From Pelodictyon luteolum (GTDB lineage: Bacteria > Bacteroidota > Chlorobiia > Chlorobiales > Chlorobiaceae): a DNA stretch of 64,000 nucleotides. A program made the translations under genes and the position numbers. Below are positions 29,725 through 38,282 of the stretch, piece by piece. How positions within the stretch are numbered: the stretch's first letter is position 1; each line of letters begins with the position of its first letter. The stretch is taken from positions 26,395 to 90,394 of the forward strand of contig DYNE01000003.1 of assembly GCA_020721225.1 (NCBI GenBank), read 5' to 3'. Below the pieces are notes generated by a model. That model ran no database searches. It had not been told where the DNA came from and saw only the letters and a program-made list of their open reading frames with translations.

Positions 29725-30588
29725 ATGACCATTTCAGAACCCGGAGCCATTCTGCTCCTCTCCTGTCCCGACCGGGCGGGACTTGTTTCACGCATTTCCC
29801 ATTTCATTTATGAGCGTGGCGGCAATATTCTTGATCTTGACGAGCATGTTGATACCATCGAAAAAATGTTTTTTATAAGGGTATCATGGAGCACCTCACA
29901 CTTTTCCATTCCTCCGACCGAGCTTGAAGATGCGTTCAGTCCGCTTGCCAAGGAGTTCGGCGCATCCTGGAAAATCCGGCTCGGCGGTCGTAAGATGCGA
30001 GTTGCGCTGTTCGTGTCGCGCTACGACCACTGCCTGCAGGAACTGCTCTGGCGGCACAGTATAGGTGAGTTCCATATCGATATTCCGCTGATCGTTTCAA
30101 ACCATCCCGATATCGAGCCGCTCGCCCTGCGTTACGGTATTCCTTTCCACGTGTTTCCTGTAACGGCCGCTTCGAAGCAGGAAATAGAGCAGCAGGAACT
30201 GGAGCTGCTCAAAGACCACGATATCGATACCGTGGTGCTCGCCCGGTACATGCAGGTGCTTTCGCCGCAATTCGTCGAGAGCTATCCGTCAAGGATCATC
30301 AACATCCACCACTCCTTTCTGCCCGCTTTCGTGGGCAGCAGCCCATACCGCCAGGCCTATGAGCGCGGGGTGAAGATTATCGGGGCAACCAGCCATTATG
30401 TTACCGAAGATCTCGACCAGGGGCCCATTATCGAGCAGGATATCGTCAGAATGAGCCACAAGGATACCCTTGACGATCTCATCCGCAAGGGTCGTGACCT
30501 CGAGCGCCTCGTCCTCGCCCGAGCGGTACGCCTGCACAGCGAGCACCGGATACTGGTGAATGGCAAGAAAACGGTGGTATTCGATTGA
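29725..30588 (+). CDS. purU: Formyltetrahydrofolate deformylase
   Basis: This enzyme hydrolyses 10-formyl-THF to formate and THF, balancing one-carbon pools. The N-terminal ACT-like domain is LLSCPDRAGLVSRISHFIYERGGNILDLDEHVD (about 10-85). The C-terminal formyl-transferase fold has VLARYMQVLSPQFVE, the catalytic Asn/His in RIINIHHSFLPAFVG, and ATSHYVTEDLDQGPII with the active Asp. At 287 residues the length is normal. ATG 29725 is chosen; the ORF track starts at a TTG 42 bases upstream. It diverges from the PAP2 operon and stands alone. Confidence 0.95.
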   Translation: MTISEPGAILLLSCPDRAGLVSRISHFIYERGGNILDLDEHVDTIEKMFFIRVSWSTSHFSIPPTELEDAFSPLAKEFGASWKIRLGGRKMRVALFVSRYDHCLQELLWRHSIGEFHIDIPLIVSNHPDIEPLALRYGIPFHVFPVTAASKQEIEQQELELLKDHDIDTVVLARYMQVLSPQFVESYPSRIINIHHSFLPAFVGSSPYRQAYERGVKIIGATSHYVTEDLDQGPIIEQDIVRMSHKDTLDDLIRKGRDLERLVLARAVRLHSEHRILVNGKKTVVFD

Positions 30589-30735
30589 AGACGTGTTACG
30601 GGTGAAAAAGGCTGCTCAGCGTGTTAGCAAGAATACGATGTTGGCTTTAGGCAATGAGTTCTTGTCCAAAATAAAAAAGGTTGAAACTAAACTCTGGTTG
30701 TATAAAATATGTATTAATCCCTAATCCCTGATTCA

Positions 30736-31254
30736 ATGATCAATAAACTTTTTTTCCTTGTTGTGCTGCTGCTTTCCGGTTGCACAGGTGTGCCGGAAGG
30801 GCTTGCAGTAGTCGATGATTTCAAACTCGATCGCTACCTTGGCAGCTGGTATGAGATTGTCCGGATCGAGAATTCGTTCGAAAAGAATCTCGGGCAGGTT
30901 TCAGCTGAATATTCCCTTCGGGAGGACGGGAGCGTGAAGGTGATGAACAAGGGGTTTGACGCAAAAAAAGGGGAGTGGAAGTCCATCGAAGGCAAGGCGG
31001 CTTTTGCAGGCGAACCATCGAAAGGCGCTCTCAAAGTGTCGTTTTTCGGCCCGTTCTATGCCGGCTACAACGTCGTAGCCCTCGACAGGGAGAACTACTC
31101 CTGGGCTATTGTCTGCGGACACAAGAAATCCCTGTTCTGGATTCTCGCCCGAAAGCCTGAAATGGAACCGGTGCTGTTGCAGAAGCTTGTCGCCAAAGCC
31201 GATTCTCTCGGATTCGAGACGGCGAAGCTCAGGTATTTCGAGAAGCCGATGTAG
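30736..31254 (+). CDS. blc: Outer-membrane lipocalin-family lipoprotein (Blc type)
   Basis: This is a lipocalin with a lipoprotein signal peptide (FFLVVLLLSGCTG), so the beta-barrel would be attached to the outer membrane where it could bind fatty acids or lysophospholipids. The lipocalin signature YLGSWYEIVRIENSFEK appears just after the mature N-terminus, and the later AIVCGHKKSLFWILARKPEM is typical of bacterial Blc. It is 172 residues. It is a single gene with its own hairpin terminator overlapping the stop codon. Confidence 0.92.
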   Translation: MINKLFFLVVLLLSGCTGVPEGLAVVDDFKLDRYLGSWYEIVRIENSFEKNLGQVSAEYSLREDGSVKVMNKGFDAKKGEWKSIEGKAAFAGEPSKGALKVSFFGPFYAGYNVVALDRENYSWAIVCGHKKSLFWILARKPEMEPVLLQKLVAKADSLGFETAKLRYFEKPM

Positions 31255-31264
31255 GCTTTTTTTT
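31243..31264 (+). terminator. Terminator overlapping the lipocalin stop codon
   Basis: A short stem AAGCC / GGCTT with loop GATGTA, which contains the TAG stop, runs directly into a T-tract (TTTTTTTT). The stem is only 5 bp, but the U-tract is good. Confidence 0.65.
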
Positions 31265-31580
31265 GTTGCGGTAACGGTTCCGAAAGAACAGTACATGATC
31301 TGTATCAAGCCAGAGGATTGCCGGTTCGGGTTTTTCCATGTGACAATCTTTTTCTGGCTCCCGAGTTTTTTTACACATTACGGGATAGATTTGCATACAC
31401 GCAGGGCCATAATGGCCGGAATTGTATTTGTCGGCACTCAGGAAATTCCCTGCTGAAAGGTGTGCTTCCACAGGATGCCTGTTTTTCTCGACAGGGAGTT
31501 TCGACGTTGTCATAAAGGGTATTTTGTTGACAGATGTCTCGTTGTTCTATGAAATCTTATTTCCAGCAAAACCACCAATC
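31265..31580. other. Intergenic spacer before the TPR-transferase gene
   Basis: About 316 bases follow the lipocalin terminator. The downstream ORF stays open back to a TTG at 31422, but the residues before ATG 31581 do not look like protein sequence. I see no other gene, repeat or clear promoter. Confidence 0.4.
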
Positions 31581-32834
31581 ATGAAGGTAATTCAGGGATC
31601 GCTCAAACAGCCGGGATCTGTTGTATCGGAAGGAAGGCGTTTATACGATGCCGGCAAGTTTGGCGAGTCGGCATCATTTTTTATCGAACGTATCCAGCAA
31701 AGCAAAGCTGCAGGTAGATTGCCATCTGCAGCGGATCTAAACTATGCCGGCAGCGCATATCTTGCCATGGGTGATTTTCATTCCGCAATTTCCTTTTTCA
31801 GGAAAGGTTATGAGCTTTATCCCGATAAAGTGTCTTTTTCCACGAACCTTGCTCTTGCTTCGCTGAGAACGGGAAAATACAGGGAAGCTGCCGGATTTTT
31901 TAACGGATTGACCCGCAACCCTGATGGTTCCGAAAACAGTAACGCCTACGATGGCCTTGCCGAGTGCCTATACCGCCTCGGGGACTTCGAGGGAGCTAAA
32001 TCAGCCGGGGTCAGGAGCCTCACCATAAAGGACCGTACCTCCTGTTCCGCAGACAATCCGTTTTTTCAACTGCATAAGGCAGACAGCTGGACGATTCTGA
32101 AACGGCCAGTTCCTGATTTCCACAACCGTAAGTCATTCCGGAATATCATAGCCTACAGCCTCTGGGGCAACAAGACCCGGTATGTCGATGGTGCGGTTTT
32201 CAATGCCCGGGTTGCCCGTGTGGTTTATCCTGCCTGGACCTGTCGTTTTTACTGTGACGGATCCGTTCCAGAAACGGTGCTTGAAGAGTTGCGTCGGAAC
32301 GGAGCGCAGATTGTGATGATGCCAACAATGCAACAAGCCTACCACGGATTGTTCTGGCGGTTTTTGGTTGTCAACGATCCGGCTGTTGATCGTTTTCTCA
32401 TCAGGGACGCCGATTCGCCGCTGACCTGCCAGGAGCGGATGGCGGTGGATGAGTGGATTGAATCGGGAAAACTCTTTCATCTCATGAGGGATTGTTACTC
32501 GCATTCCGAACTTATTCTTGCCGGGATGTGGGGCGGAGTTGGCGGCGTTCTGCCCGATCTGCAGCCAATAGTAGATATGTTTTACAACAAGACTCAAAAA
32601 GAACGCACGATAGACCAGCAATTTTTACGCTGGTGTATCTGGCCTCTCATCCGTGAAGAGCACCTCGCTCACGATGAGTATTTTCGTTTCGGCAATGCAG
32701 TACCGTTTCCCCGTCTTGGAAGAAATCCGTCTGATATGCCGGTTGCACTGACATGGATGGATCCGGCTGCCTGTGCGATATCCATAAGCGGCGAAAAACG
32801 TCAGAGGTTGCGGGTTGTCAGCTCAATCGTTTGA
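31581..32834 (+). CDS. TPR protein fused to a putative glycosyltransferase domain
   Basis: This is a 417-residue protein with two parts. Residues about 15-170 are TPR-like helices (SEGRRLYDAGKFGESASFFIERI, YAGSAYLAMGDFHSAISFFRKGYELYPD, LASLRTGKYREAAGFFNGL). The C-terminal part begins with IAYSLWGNKTRYVDGAVFNARVA and contains TCRFYCDGSVP, VNDPAVDRFLIRDADSPLTCQERMAV and HSELILAGMWGGVGG. The RDADS stretch resembles the DxD metal site of GT-A transferases. No signal peptide is seen. ATG 31581 is taken as the start. A role in glycan or protein glycosylation is inferred, not shown. Confidence 0.72.
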   Translation: MKVIQGSLKQPGSVVSEGRRLYDAGKFGESASFFIERIQQSKAAGRLPSAADLNYAGSAYLAMGDFHSAISFFRKGYELYPDKVSFSTNLALASLRTGKYREAAGFFNGLTRNPDGSENSNAYDGLAECLYRLGDFEGAKSAGVRSLTIKDRTSCSADNPFFQLHKADSWTILKRPVPDFHNRKSFRNIIAYSLWGNKTRYVDGAVFNARVARVVYPAWTCRFYCDGSVPETVLEELRRNGAQIVMMPTMQQAYHGLFWRFLVVNDPAVDRFLIRDADSPLTCQERMAVDEWIESGKLFHLMRDCYSHSELILAGMWGGVGGVLPDLQPIVDMFYNKTQKERTIDQQFLRWCIWPLIREEHLAHDEYFRFGNAVPFPRLGRNPSDMPVALTWMDPAACAISISGEKRQRLRVVSSIV

Positions 32835-33121
32835 TTCGTTTGAACATCTTTTTTACTATAAGTGACCGACTCGGTTCGGCAAACATGTTCATTTCGAGGT
32901 CAATACCATGCAGGGCAATGCTATAATGATTATTGCGCGCCCGAATTGCTGCCTTGTGCCGACAGGTCGGGATCAAAATACTCATTCCGAAAGTTTTCGG
33001 GACTCCGGTTTTGAAGTTTATCCCGATCTATCGGGGCTCTGTCCGCCCTTGTTTTTTGAGTGCTCATCACACATTGTAGAGGAGTCCTGAAGTTCATGAT
33101 TTCAACGAGAGACGTATCAGT

Positions 33122-33694
33122 ATGAAAAAATCCGTTGGAGCTAAAACGCTCCTGTTTCCGACACCGGTGCTGATGGTTGGCACCTACGACCGGGCCGGCA
33201 AACCAAACCTGATGAACGCCGCCTGGGGCGGCATCTGCTGTTCGAAACCGCCCTGCGTCGCCGTTTCGCTGCGTAAGGCCACCTACTCCCATAGCAGCAT
33301 CGTCGAGCGGAAAGCCTTTACGGCAGGCATCGCCTGCGAAGAGCGAATGGCCGAGGCCGATTACGTGGGGATCGCATCCGGGCGCGATGCCGACAAGTTT
33401 GCCGTTGCCGGGCTGACCCCCGTCAGAAGCGAGCTGGTCGATGCTCCATACGCGGCGGAATTCCCGGTTGTGCTGGAGTGCAGGCTCCTGCACGTTATCG
33501 AAATCGGCCTGCATACGCAGTTCATCGGCGAAATCATGGATGTCAAGGCCGATGCCACTGTGTTCGACGATGACGGTCTTCTGGACATCATGAAAATCCG
33601 GCCGCTCATCTACGATACCGCCCGAAGAGGGTATCACGGTGTAGGCCCGCGTCTCGGCGATGCGTTTTCCGTTGGCAAGGCGCTGCAGTCGTGA
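33122..33694 (+). CDS. Flavoredoxin / flavin reductase family protein
   Basis: This is a 190-residue FMN-binding split-barrel protein, related to flavoredoxin and to flavin reductases of two-component systems. Typical segments are TLLFPTPVLMVGTYDRAGKPNLMNAAWGGICCSKPPCVAVSLRKATYSHSSI, FAVAGLTPVRSELVDAPYAAEFPVVLECRLLH and IGEIMDVKADATVF. Relatives move electrons in anaerobic sulfur or iron metabolism. It appears to be monocistronic. Similarity to its last 20 codons is found again some 350 bases downstream, in a decayed form. Confidence 0.88.
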   Translation: MKKSVGAKTLLFPTPVLMVGTYDRAGKPNLMNAAWGGICCSKPPCVAVSLRKATYSHSSIVERKAFTAGIACEERMAEADYVGIASGRDADKFAVAGLTPVRSELVDAPYAAEFPVVLECRLLHVIEIGLHTQFIGEIMDVKADATVFDDDGLLDIMKIRPLIYDTARRGYHGVGPRLGDAFSVGKALQS

Positions 33695-34171
33695 TGGTCT
33701 GTTGCGTGTTTGTTCTCGACGATCACCCGTAAATTCGCGTAACGGGGTGGCTCGATTCACAAAAAATTACAGGAGCAGGGATCTCTGCCGTGCCTGACTG
33801 GTTCGAAAATCCGGTTTGACCCGGTTGGATAGAGCGGGAATGCAGGGTATATCGACAGCAGAATTTGCAGGGAGACTTCGTTCAGGGCCGTAACTGAATG
33901 AAATGAATACCGTCCCTGATGTTCCATGCGGGATAAGGGTGTCGGGAACACACACATCGATTTTCAATGCGTATTTTGCCGGTCTGCATTTTCCCCCGGC
34001 CTACCTCATCTGCTATACCGCCCGGAGAGCGTAACACGGTGTGGGAGAGCGTCCGGCACAAGCGTTCTGTGCCGGAAAAGGGTTGCATTCCTGCCTGTAT
34101 TCCGTTTCAACAGAAACTCTTTTCGGTATATTGCTACCTGATTTTACACACTCGGAACCGGAGAAAATACC
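33695..34171. other. 477-base stretch without an intact gene
   Basis: Several short ORFs are open on both strands here, but none has a recognisable product or ribosome binding site. Apart from the flavoredoxin-like remnant near its right end, I see no structured element. Confidence 0.5.
33978..34075 (+). pseudogene. Remnant similar to the 3' end of the flavoredoxin gene
   Basis: Around 34005-34065 the + strand reads LICYTARRA, stop, HGVGERPAQAF in one frame. The flavoredoxin gene upstream ends with LIYDTARRGYHGVGPRLGDAF. The nucleotides also align without gaps over about 50 bases, sharing ATACCGCCCG and CACGGTGT. This looks like the decayed 3' end of a tandem duplicate with an internal stop. 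The rest of the copy is too diverged to trace, and the boundaries are approximate. Confidence 0.5.
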
Positions 34172-34354
34172 ATGGCAATGACCGTTGCAATTAAAAACGA
34201 CAAGCTCTTTATCGAAATCGATCTTGAGAAACCGACCCCTTCAGCATCGGGCAAAACGCTCGTTGTTGCCAGCACTCACGGGAACATGGTTACGACGGTT
34301 GAAATTGACGGGAAACCGGTAACAATCGGCCTGAACGCCTACATCAAACCATAA
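34172..34354 (+). CDS. Small conserved hypothetical protein (60 residues)
   Basis: This is a 60-residue protein starting MAMTVAIKNDKLFIEIDLEKP and ending PVTIGLNAYIKP. It has alternating hydrophobic and charged residues that suggest a small all-beta fold, with no signal peptide or membrane helix. It resembles a family of short uncharacterised proteins with the segment SASGKTLVVAST that I recall from other bacteria; no function is known to me. GGAG lies about 10 bases upstream of the ATG, supporting translation. It follows the gene-poor stretch after the flavoredoxin. Confidence 0.75.
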   Translation: MAMTVAIKNDKLFIEIDLEKPTPSASGKTLVVASTHGNMVTTVEIDGKPVTIGLNAYIKP

Positions 34355-34525
34355 GCTCTGTCAAAGGGATCGGATCGATCTAAAAGCGATTCAGATCAAT
34401 TCGGACATCAGCTGAGAATACTTGAGTTTACGGAAAGCGGAACACATGAGCAGTGTTGATTGGGACGCAGGTTGGCAGTGCAATAGCTGAATAAATCTCG
34501 ATCCGATTGCAAAAGAGAATTCCCT

Positions 34526-36247
34526 TTACACCGGTTCCTCTGCATGCTGCAGCTCCCACATTCTCCGGTATAGTCCGTTCCCCTGTATGAGCTTCTCATG
34601 GCTGCCCTGTTCCACAATTTTTCCCTTATCGAGCACGACGATGGCGTCGTACTGATCCATCGCCTTGAGACGGTGGGTGATGGTGATCATGGTTTTGCCT
34701 GCACCAAGGGCGGCGAGGGTTTCGGTCACCTCTTTTTCGGTGACGCCGTCGAGGTTCGCGGTGGCTTCGTCGAGAATCATGACCGGAGCGTTCTGCAGCA
34801 CCATTCGAGCGATGGCTATGCGCTGCCGTTCGCCTCCGCTGAGTTTCATGCCGTGCTGGCCGGTCCATTCGTCGAGCTTCGAGGAGAATCGGGCGAGTCC
34901 TGAAGCGGCGAGGGCTTTTTTCAGTTCGTCGTCCGTTGCTTCAGGTCGGGCAAGCAGCAGGTTTTCGCGAATGGTCTGGGCGAAGAGATAGGTGCGCTGC
35001 GAGACGATGGCGATGTTGCGTCGCAGTTCTTCGGGGTCGAACCGGCCGATGTCGGCGCCTCCTATGGTGAGGCAGCCTTCGGGAGTGTTCCAGAAGCGCA
35101 TCAGGAGGGCGGTGATGGTCGATTTGCCTGCGCCGCTCGGGCCGACGATGGCGATGTGATCTCCCGGGAGAGTCTCAAAGGAGAGGCTGTCGAGGGTTTT
35201 TACCGGGCTTCCCGGATAGGAGAAGCTGAGGTTTTCTGCCCTTATGGCCGGATCTTTCGGGAAGGGCAGGGGAGCTGCCGGGGCGATGGTTTCGGGTTTG
35301 GCGTCGAGGATTTCGAACAGCCGTTCCCCTGCGTGCGTGTCGGCTTCGAGGTGCTTCAGTGAAGCAGGTAGCGGAAGAAAGGGTTCGAACGAAGCCATGA
35401 CGGCGAGCGTGACGATCGTGAGGGATATGCCGTTCATATCAGGCGTGGAGAGTTTAGGAATGAGCGTCCAGAGGATGGCTACGACCGCGGCGTTCATGAG
35501 CAGGCCGGTAAGCGATTCGTGCAGTCCGTCTATCAGTGCGTTTTTCCGCTGCAGACGCAGTTTGTCTGCTTCGGCTGTGCGCATCGCTTCGAGGTGCTCC
35601 GGAAGTTTTCCGTAGATCTGCAGTTCCCCGATGCCCTGAAAGAGGTCGAGGGAGAGCAGCTGCTGGACGGTTTTCTGTTTCATGATGCCTACGGAGACGC
35701 CGCGGCTGAGGCGCATGGCGAGCAGCGGCACGCCGATACCGGCAAGCAGGTGGAAGAAGAGAATCAGCAGCGATGCCTCGATGGAGTAGCTGCCGAGAAG
35801 GAACCACATCAGCGCCGATATAAACAGGGCGGTCAGCGGGGGGACGAGAACCCGGGTATAGATGTTTTCGAGGCTCTGGATGTCGTCGACCACTCTCTGC
35901 AGCAGGTCTCCGCTTCGGAAGTGCATGAGGCGTGCGGGTGCGAGCGGTTCGATTGCGTCATAGAACCAGAGGCGAAGTTTTGTGAGGATTCTGAATGTGG
36001 CGTCGTGCGACAGCAGGCGTTCGGCGTAGCGCAGCGCTCCGCGAGCCAGGCCGAAAAACCGGACGCCTACGATGCCAAGCTGGAGGGCGCTCATCGGCGG
36101 CTGCAGGGCAGCTTTGGCGATGATGTATCCGGAGGTCATGAGCAGCCCTATGCCGCTTCCGGTCGTGGCGAACCCGATGAGCGCGGCAAGCGCCATCCAC
36201 CAGAAGTATGGTTTGACGAGAGCTGTCAGGCGAAGAAACGTTTTCAT
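34526..36247 (-). CDS. cydC: Thiol reductant ABC exporter subunit CydC
   Basis: This is one half of the CydDC exporter of cysteine/glutathione-type thiols, needed elsewhere for assembly of cytochrome bd. The 573-residue chain has a six-helix membrane domain (LVKPYFWWMALAALIGFATTGSGIGLLMTSGYIIAKAA) and an ATPase domain with Walker A GPSGAGKSTITALLMRF, signature LSGGERQRIAIARM and Walker B APVMILDEATANLD. It starts 4 bases inside the end of cydD (ATGA overlap). No cydAB is in the window. Confidence 0.88.
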   Translation of the reverse strand: MKTFLRLTALVKPYFWWMALAALIGFATTGSGIGLLMTSGYIIAKAALQPPMSALQLGIVGVRFFGLARGALRYAERLLSHDATFRILTKLRLWFYDAIEPLAPARLMHFRSGDLLQRVVDDIQSLENIYTRVLVPPLTALFISALMWFLLGSYSIEASLLILFFHLLAGIGVPLLAMRLSRGVSVGIMKQKTVQQLLSLDLFQGIGELQIYGKLPEHLEAMRTAEADKLRLQRKNALIDGLHESLTGLLMNAAVVAILWTLIPKLSTPDMNGISLTIVTLAVMASFEPFLPLPASLKHLEADTHAGERLFEILDAKPETIAPAAPLPFPKDPAIRAENLSFSYPGSPVKTLDSLSFETLPGDHIAIVGPSGAGKSTITALLMRFWNTPEGCLTIGGADIGRFDPEELRRNIAIVSQRTYLFAQTIRENLLLARPEATDDELKKALAASGLARFSSKLDEWTGQHGMKLSGGERQRIAIARMVLQNAPVMILDEATANLDGVTEKEVTETLAALGAGKTMITITHRLKAMDQYDAIVVLDKGKIVEQGSHEKLIQGNGLYRRMWELQHAEEPV

Positions 36248-37986
36248 GCCGCCTTCTCCTGTTGCAGCTTCAGGGCGTCGCTGTAGAAGCCGCCGGCGGC
36301 GAGCAGTTCGACGTGCGTTCCGCAGCGGACGAGTTTTCCCGCGTTGAGCACGATGATCTGATCGGCCGAGCGTATGGTTTCGAGCCGGTGCGCGATGATG
36401 ATGGTGGTGCGTCCTTTCATGAGCGCGGCCATGGATGCGCGCAGTGCCGCTTCGAGTTCGGGGTCGGTGTGCGAGGTCGGTTCGTCGAGCACCAGAAGGG
36501 GGGCGTTTTTGATGAATGCCCGTGCCAGCGCGACCCGCTGCGCTTCCCCGCCGCTCAGTCGCGCGCCCTGTTCGCCTATCATGGTGTCGAGCCCTTCGGG
36601 GAGTGATGCGACAAATTCAGAGAGCCCGGTCTGTTTCAGCGCGTCGTTAAGCTTCTCTCTGGATGCGTACGGACTCGCAAGAAGGATATTCTCCTTCAGA
36701 GTGGTATTGAAGAGGGTCGGGTGCTGAGGAACCCAGGCGATTCCCTCGTGCCAGCTTGCCAGCGGGATGTCGTGTATCGGGAGACCGTCGATGGTTATGG
36801 AGCCTTCGCCGGGTTCCTGAAAACGAAGCAGCAGGTTGACGAGGGTGCTTTTTCCCGCTCCGCTCGGGCCGATTATGGCCGTGGTTTTTCCTGTCGGGAT
36901 GTCTGCGGTGATGCGTTCGAGCGCCGGATGCGCCGATCCGGGATAGGTGCAGGATACTCCGGTAAAGGTAACTGTGCCTTTACCGGCAGCGGTTCCGTTT
37001 ATGGAGCATTTCTCTCGAACTGAATGAGGAGCGGGAGCCTGATCGAGGATGGCGAAAATTTCTTTCGAGGCGCTGACTCCTTCCATGCCGGCATGGAATT
37101 TTGTACCGAGCTGGCGGAGAGGGAGGAAAAAGTCGGGGGTGAGTACCAGCACGAAGAGGGCGTGCTGAAAGGCGAGCTGGCCGCCCATCAGTCGAAGGCC
37201 GATGCTGACGGCTATGATGGCTGTGCCGAGGGTTCCTACCAGCTCGAGCGTGAGGGATGAGAGGAAGGCGATTTTAAGTACTCGCATGGTGGCCTGGCGA
37301 AAGGTTTCACCAGCTTCCTCGATGGTGTCGCGCTGTGATTTGCTCTGCGCGAAGAGTTTCAGGGTCGGCAGCCCCTGCAGCACGTCGAGGAAGTGGCCGC
37401 TCATCCTGCTCATGGTTTTCCACTGCTTTTCCGTCATGGCGCTTGCCGATTTGCCGATCAGAATCATGAAGAGCGGTATGAGCGGCGCCGAGATGAGCAG
37501 AATGAGGCCCGAAAGCCAGTCGCCGGGAAATACGGCTGCGAGTATCAGCAGCGGCGTGAACAGGGCAAAAAAGATCTGCGGGATATAGCTGCCGAAGTAG
37601 GCATCGAGAGCCTCTACCCCTTTGAGCAGCGTTGTGCTGAGCCGTCCGCTCTGCACCGAGCGGGCATAGACCGGACCGAGAGCGGCTACTGTGCCGGTCA
37701 GGCGGGTGAACAGCTTGTTGCGTATGGCAACCGTTCCCCGATTGGCCTCGCCGTGAGATGCCCAGTTGAAGAACATGCGAAAGGCGCTGAAGAGAGAGAA
37801 AAAACCTATGAAGGGCAGCAGTTCGCCGAGGCCTTTTTTCTGCATGAAAGCACCGTCGATGATTACGCTGAGCCAGAAGGCCTGTGCAATGAGCATTACC
37901 GAGGCGATCGAGCCTGCAACGATCGAGACGATAAACGGCACCCGTTCTTCTTTGAGGAGCTGGAAAAGGCGCCTGTCAATGTTCAT
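36244..37986 (-). CDS. cydD: Thiol reductant ABC exporter subunit CydD
   Basis: This is the partner half-transporter of CydC, with 580 residues. The membrane domain includes SVIIDGAFMQKKGLGELLPFI and the CydD-like MSGHFLDVLQGLPTLKLFAQSKSQ. The ATPase domain has Walker A GPSGAGKSTLVNLLLRF, signature LSGGEAQRVALARAF and Walker B APLLVLDEPTSHTDPE. It is the first gene of a two-gene operon. In an obligate anaerobe the pair may serve bd-oxidase-based oxygen protection or general periplasmic thiol balance; this is inference. Confidence 0.88.
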   Translation of the reverse strand: MNIDRRLFQLLKEERVPFIVSIVAGSIASVMLIAQAFWLSVIIDGAFMQKKGLGELLPFIGFFSLFSAFRMFFNWASHGEANRGTVAIRNKLFTRLTGTVAALGPVYARSVQSGRLSTTLLKGVEALDAYFGSYIPQIFFALFTPLLILAAVFPGDWLSGLILLISAPLIPLFMILIGKSASAMTEKQWKTMSRMSGHFLDVLQGLPTLKLFAQSKSQRDTIEEAGETFRQATMRVLKIAFLSSLTLELVGTLGTAIIAVSIGLRLMGGQLAFQHALFVLVLTPDFFLPLRQLGTKFHAGMEGVSASKEIFAILDQAPAPHSVREKCSINGTAAGKGTVTFTGVSCTYPGSAHPALERITADIPTGKTTAIIGPSGAGKSTLVNLLLRFQEPGEGSITIDGLPIHDIPLASWHEGIAWVPQHPTLFNTTLKENILLASPYASREKLNDALKQTGLSEFVASLPEGLDTMIGEQGARLSGGEAQRVALARAFIKNAPLLVLDEPTSHTDPELEAALRASMAALMKGRTTIIIAHRLETIRSADQIIVLNAGKLVRCGTHVELLAAGGFYSDALKLQQEKAA

Positions 37987-38096
37987 GGTTCATGCTGACT
38001 GTTTCAGGTGAAAAATCGCTCTCAGTGTAAAAAATAAAATGGTTGTTTGCAACGGGATGGCTGAGTAAGAAATGGAGAGGGCGACTAATGAGTTCC

Positions 38097-38205
38097 CGGG
38101 GAGGGGAAGGGGGAAGGTGTTAGGTGTTGGGTGTTAGGTGGGAAGGTGGATAGTGGGGAGGTGGGTAGTGGATTGTGGGTAGCTGGGGATCGGGTTGCGG
38201 TTGAA
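38097..38205 (+). repeat. G-rich, strand-asymmetric low-complexity tract
   Basis: Upstream of cydD lies about 110 bases in which the + strand is almost free of C and full of G-runs. It contains iterated words such as GGTGTTAGGTG and GTGGGTAGTGG. The closely spaced runs of G could form G-quadruplex structures. No ORF is supported. Confidence 0.7.
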
Positions 38206-38282
38206 AAAGGCTGGTTAGCTGATTAGCAGGAAAAGAAGTTGGCTGTCAAGCCCTTGCGATGTGGGAAGAGAGGAAAAAATAT

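Noticed and set aside
33780-33850. GGTTCGAAAATCC resembling a tRNA T-arm
   Set aside because: No acceptor, D-arm or anticodon stem could be built around it.
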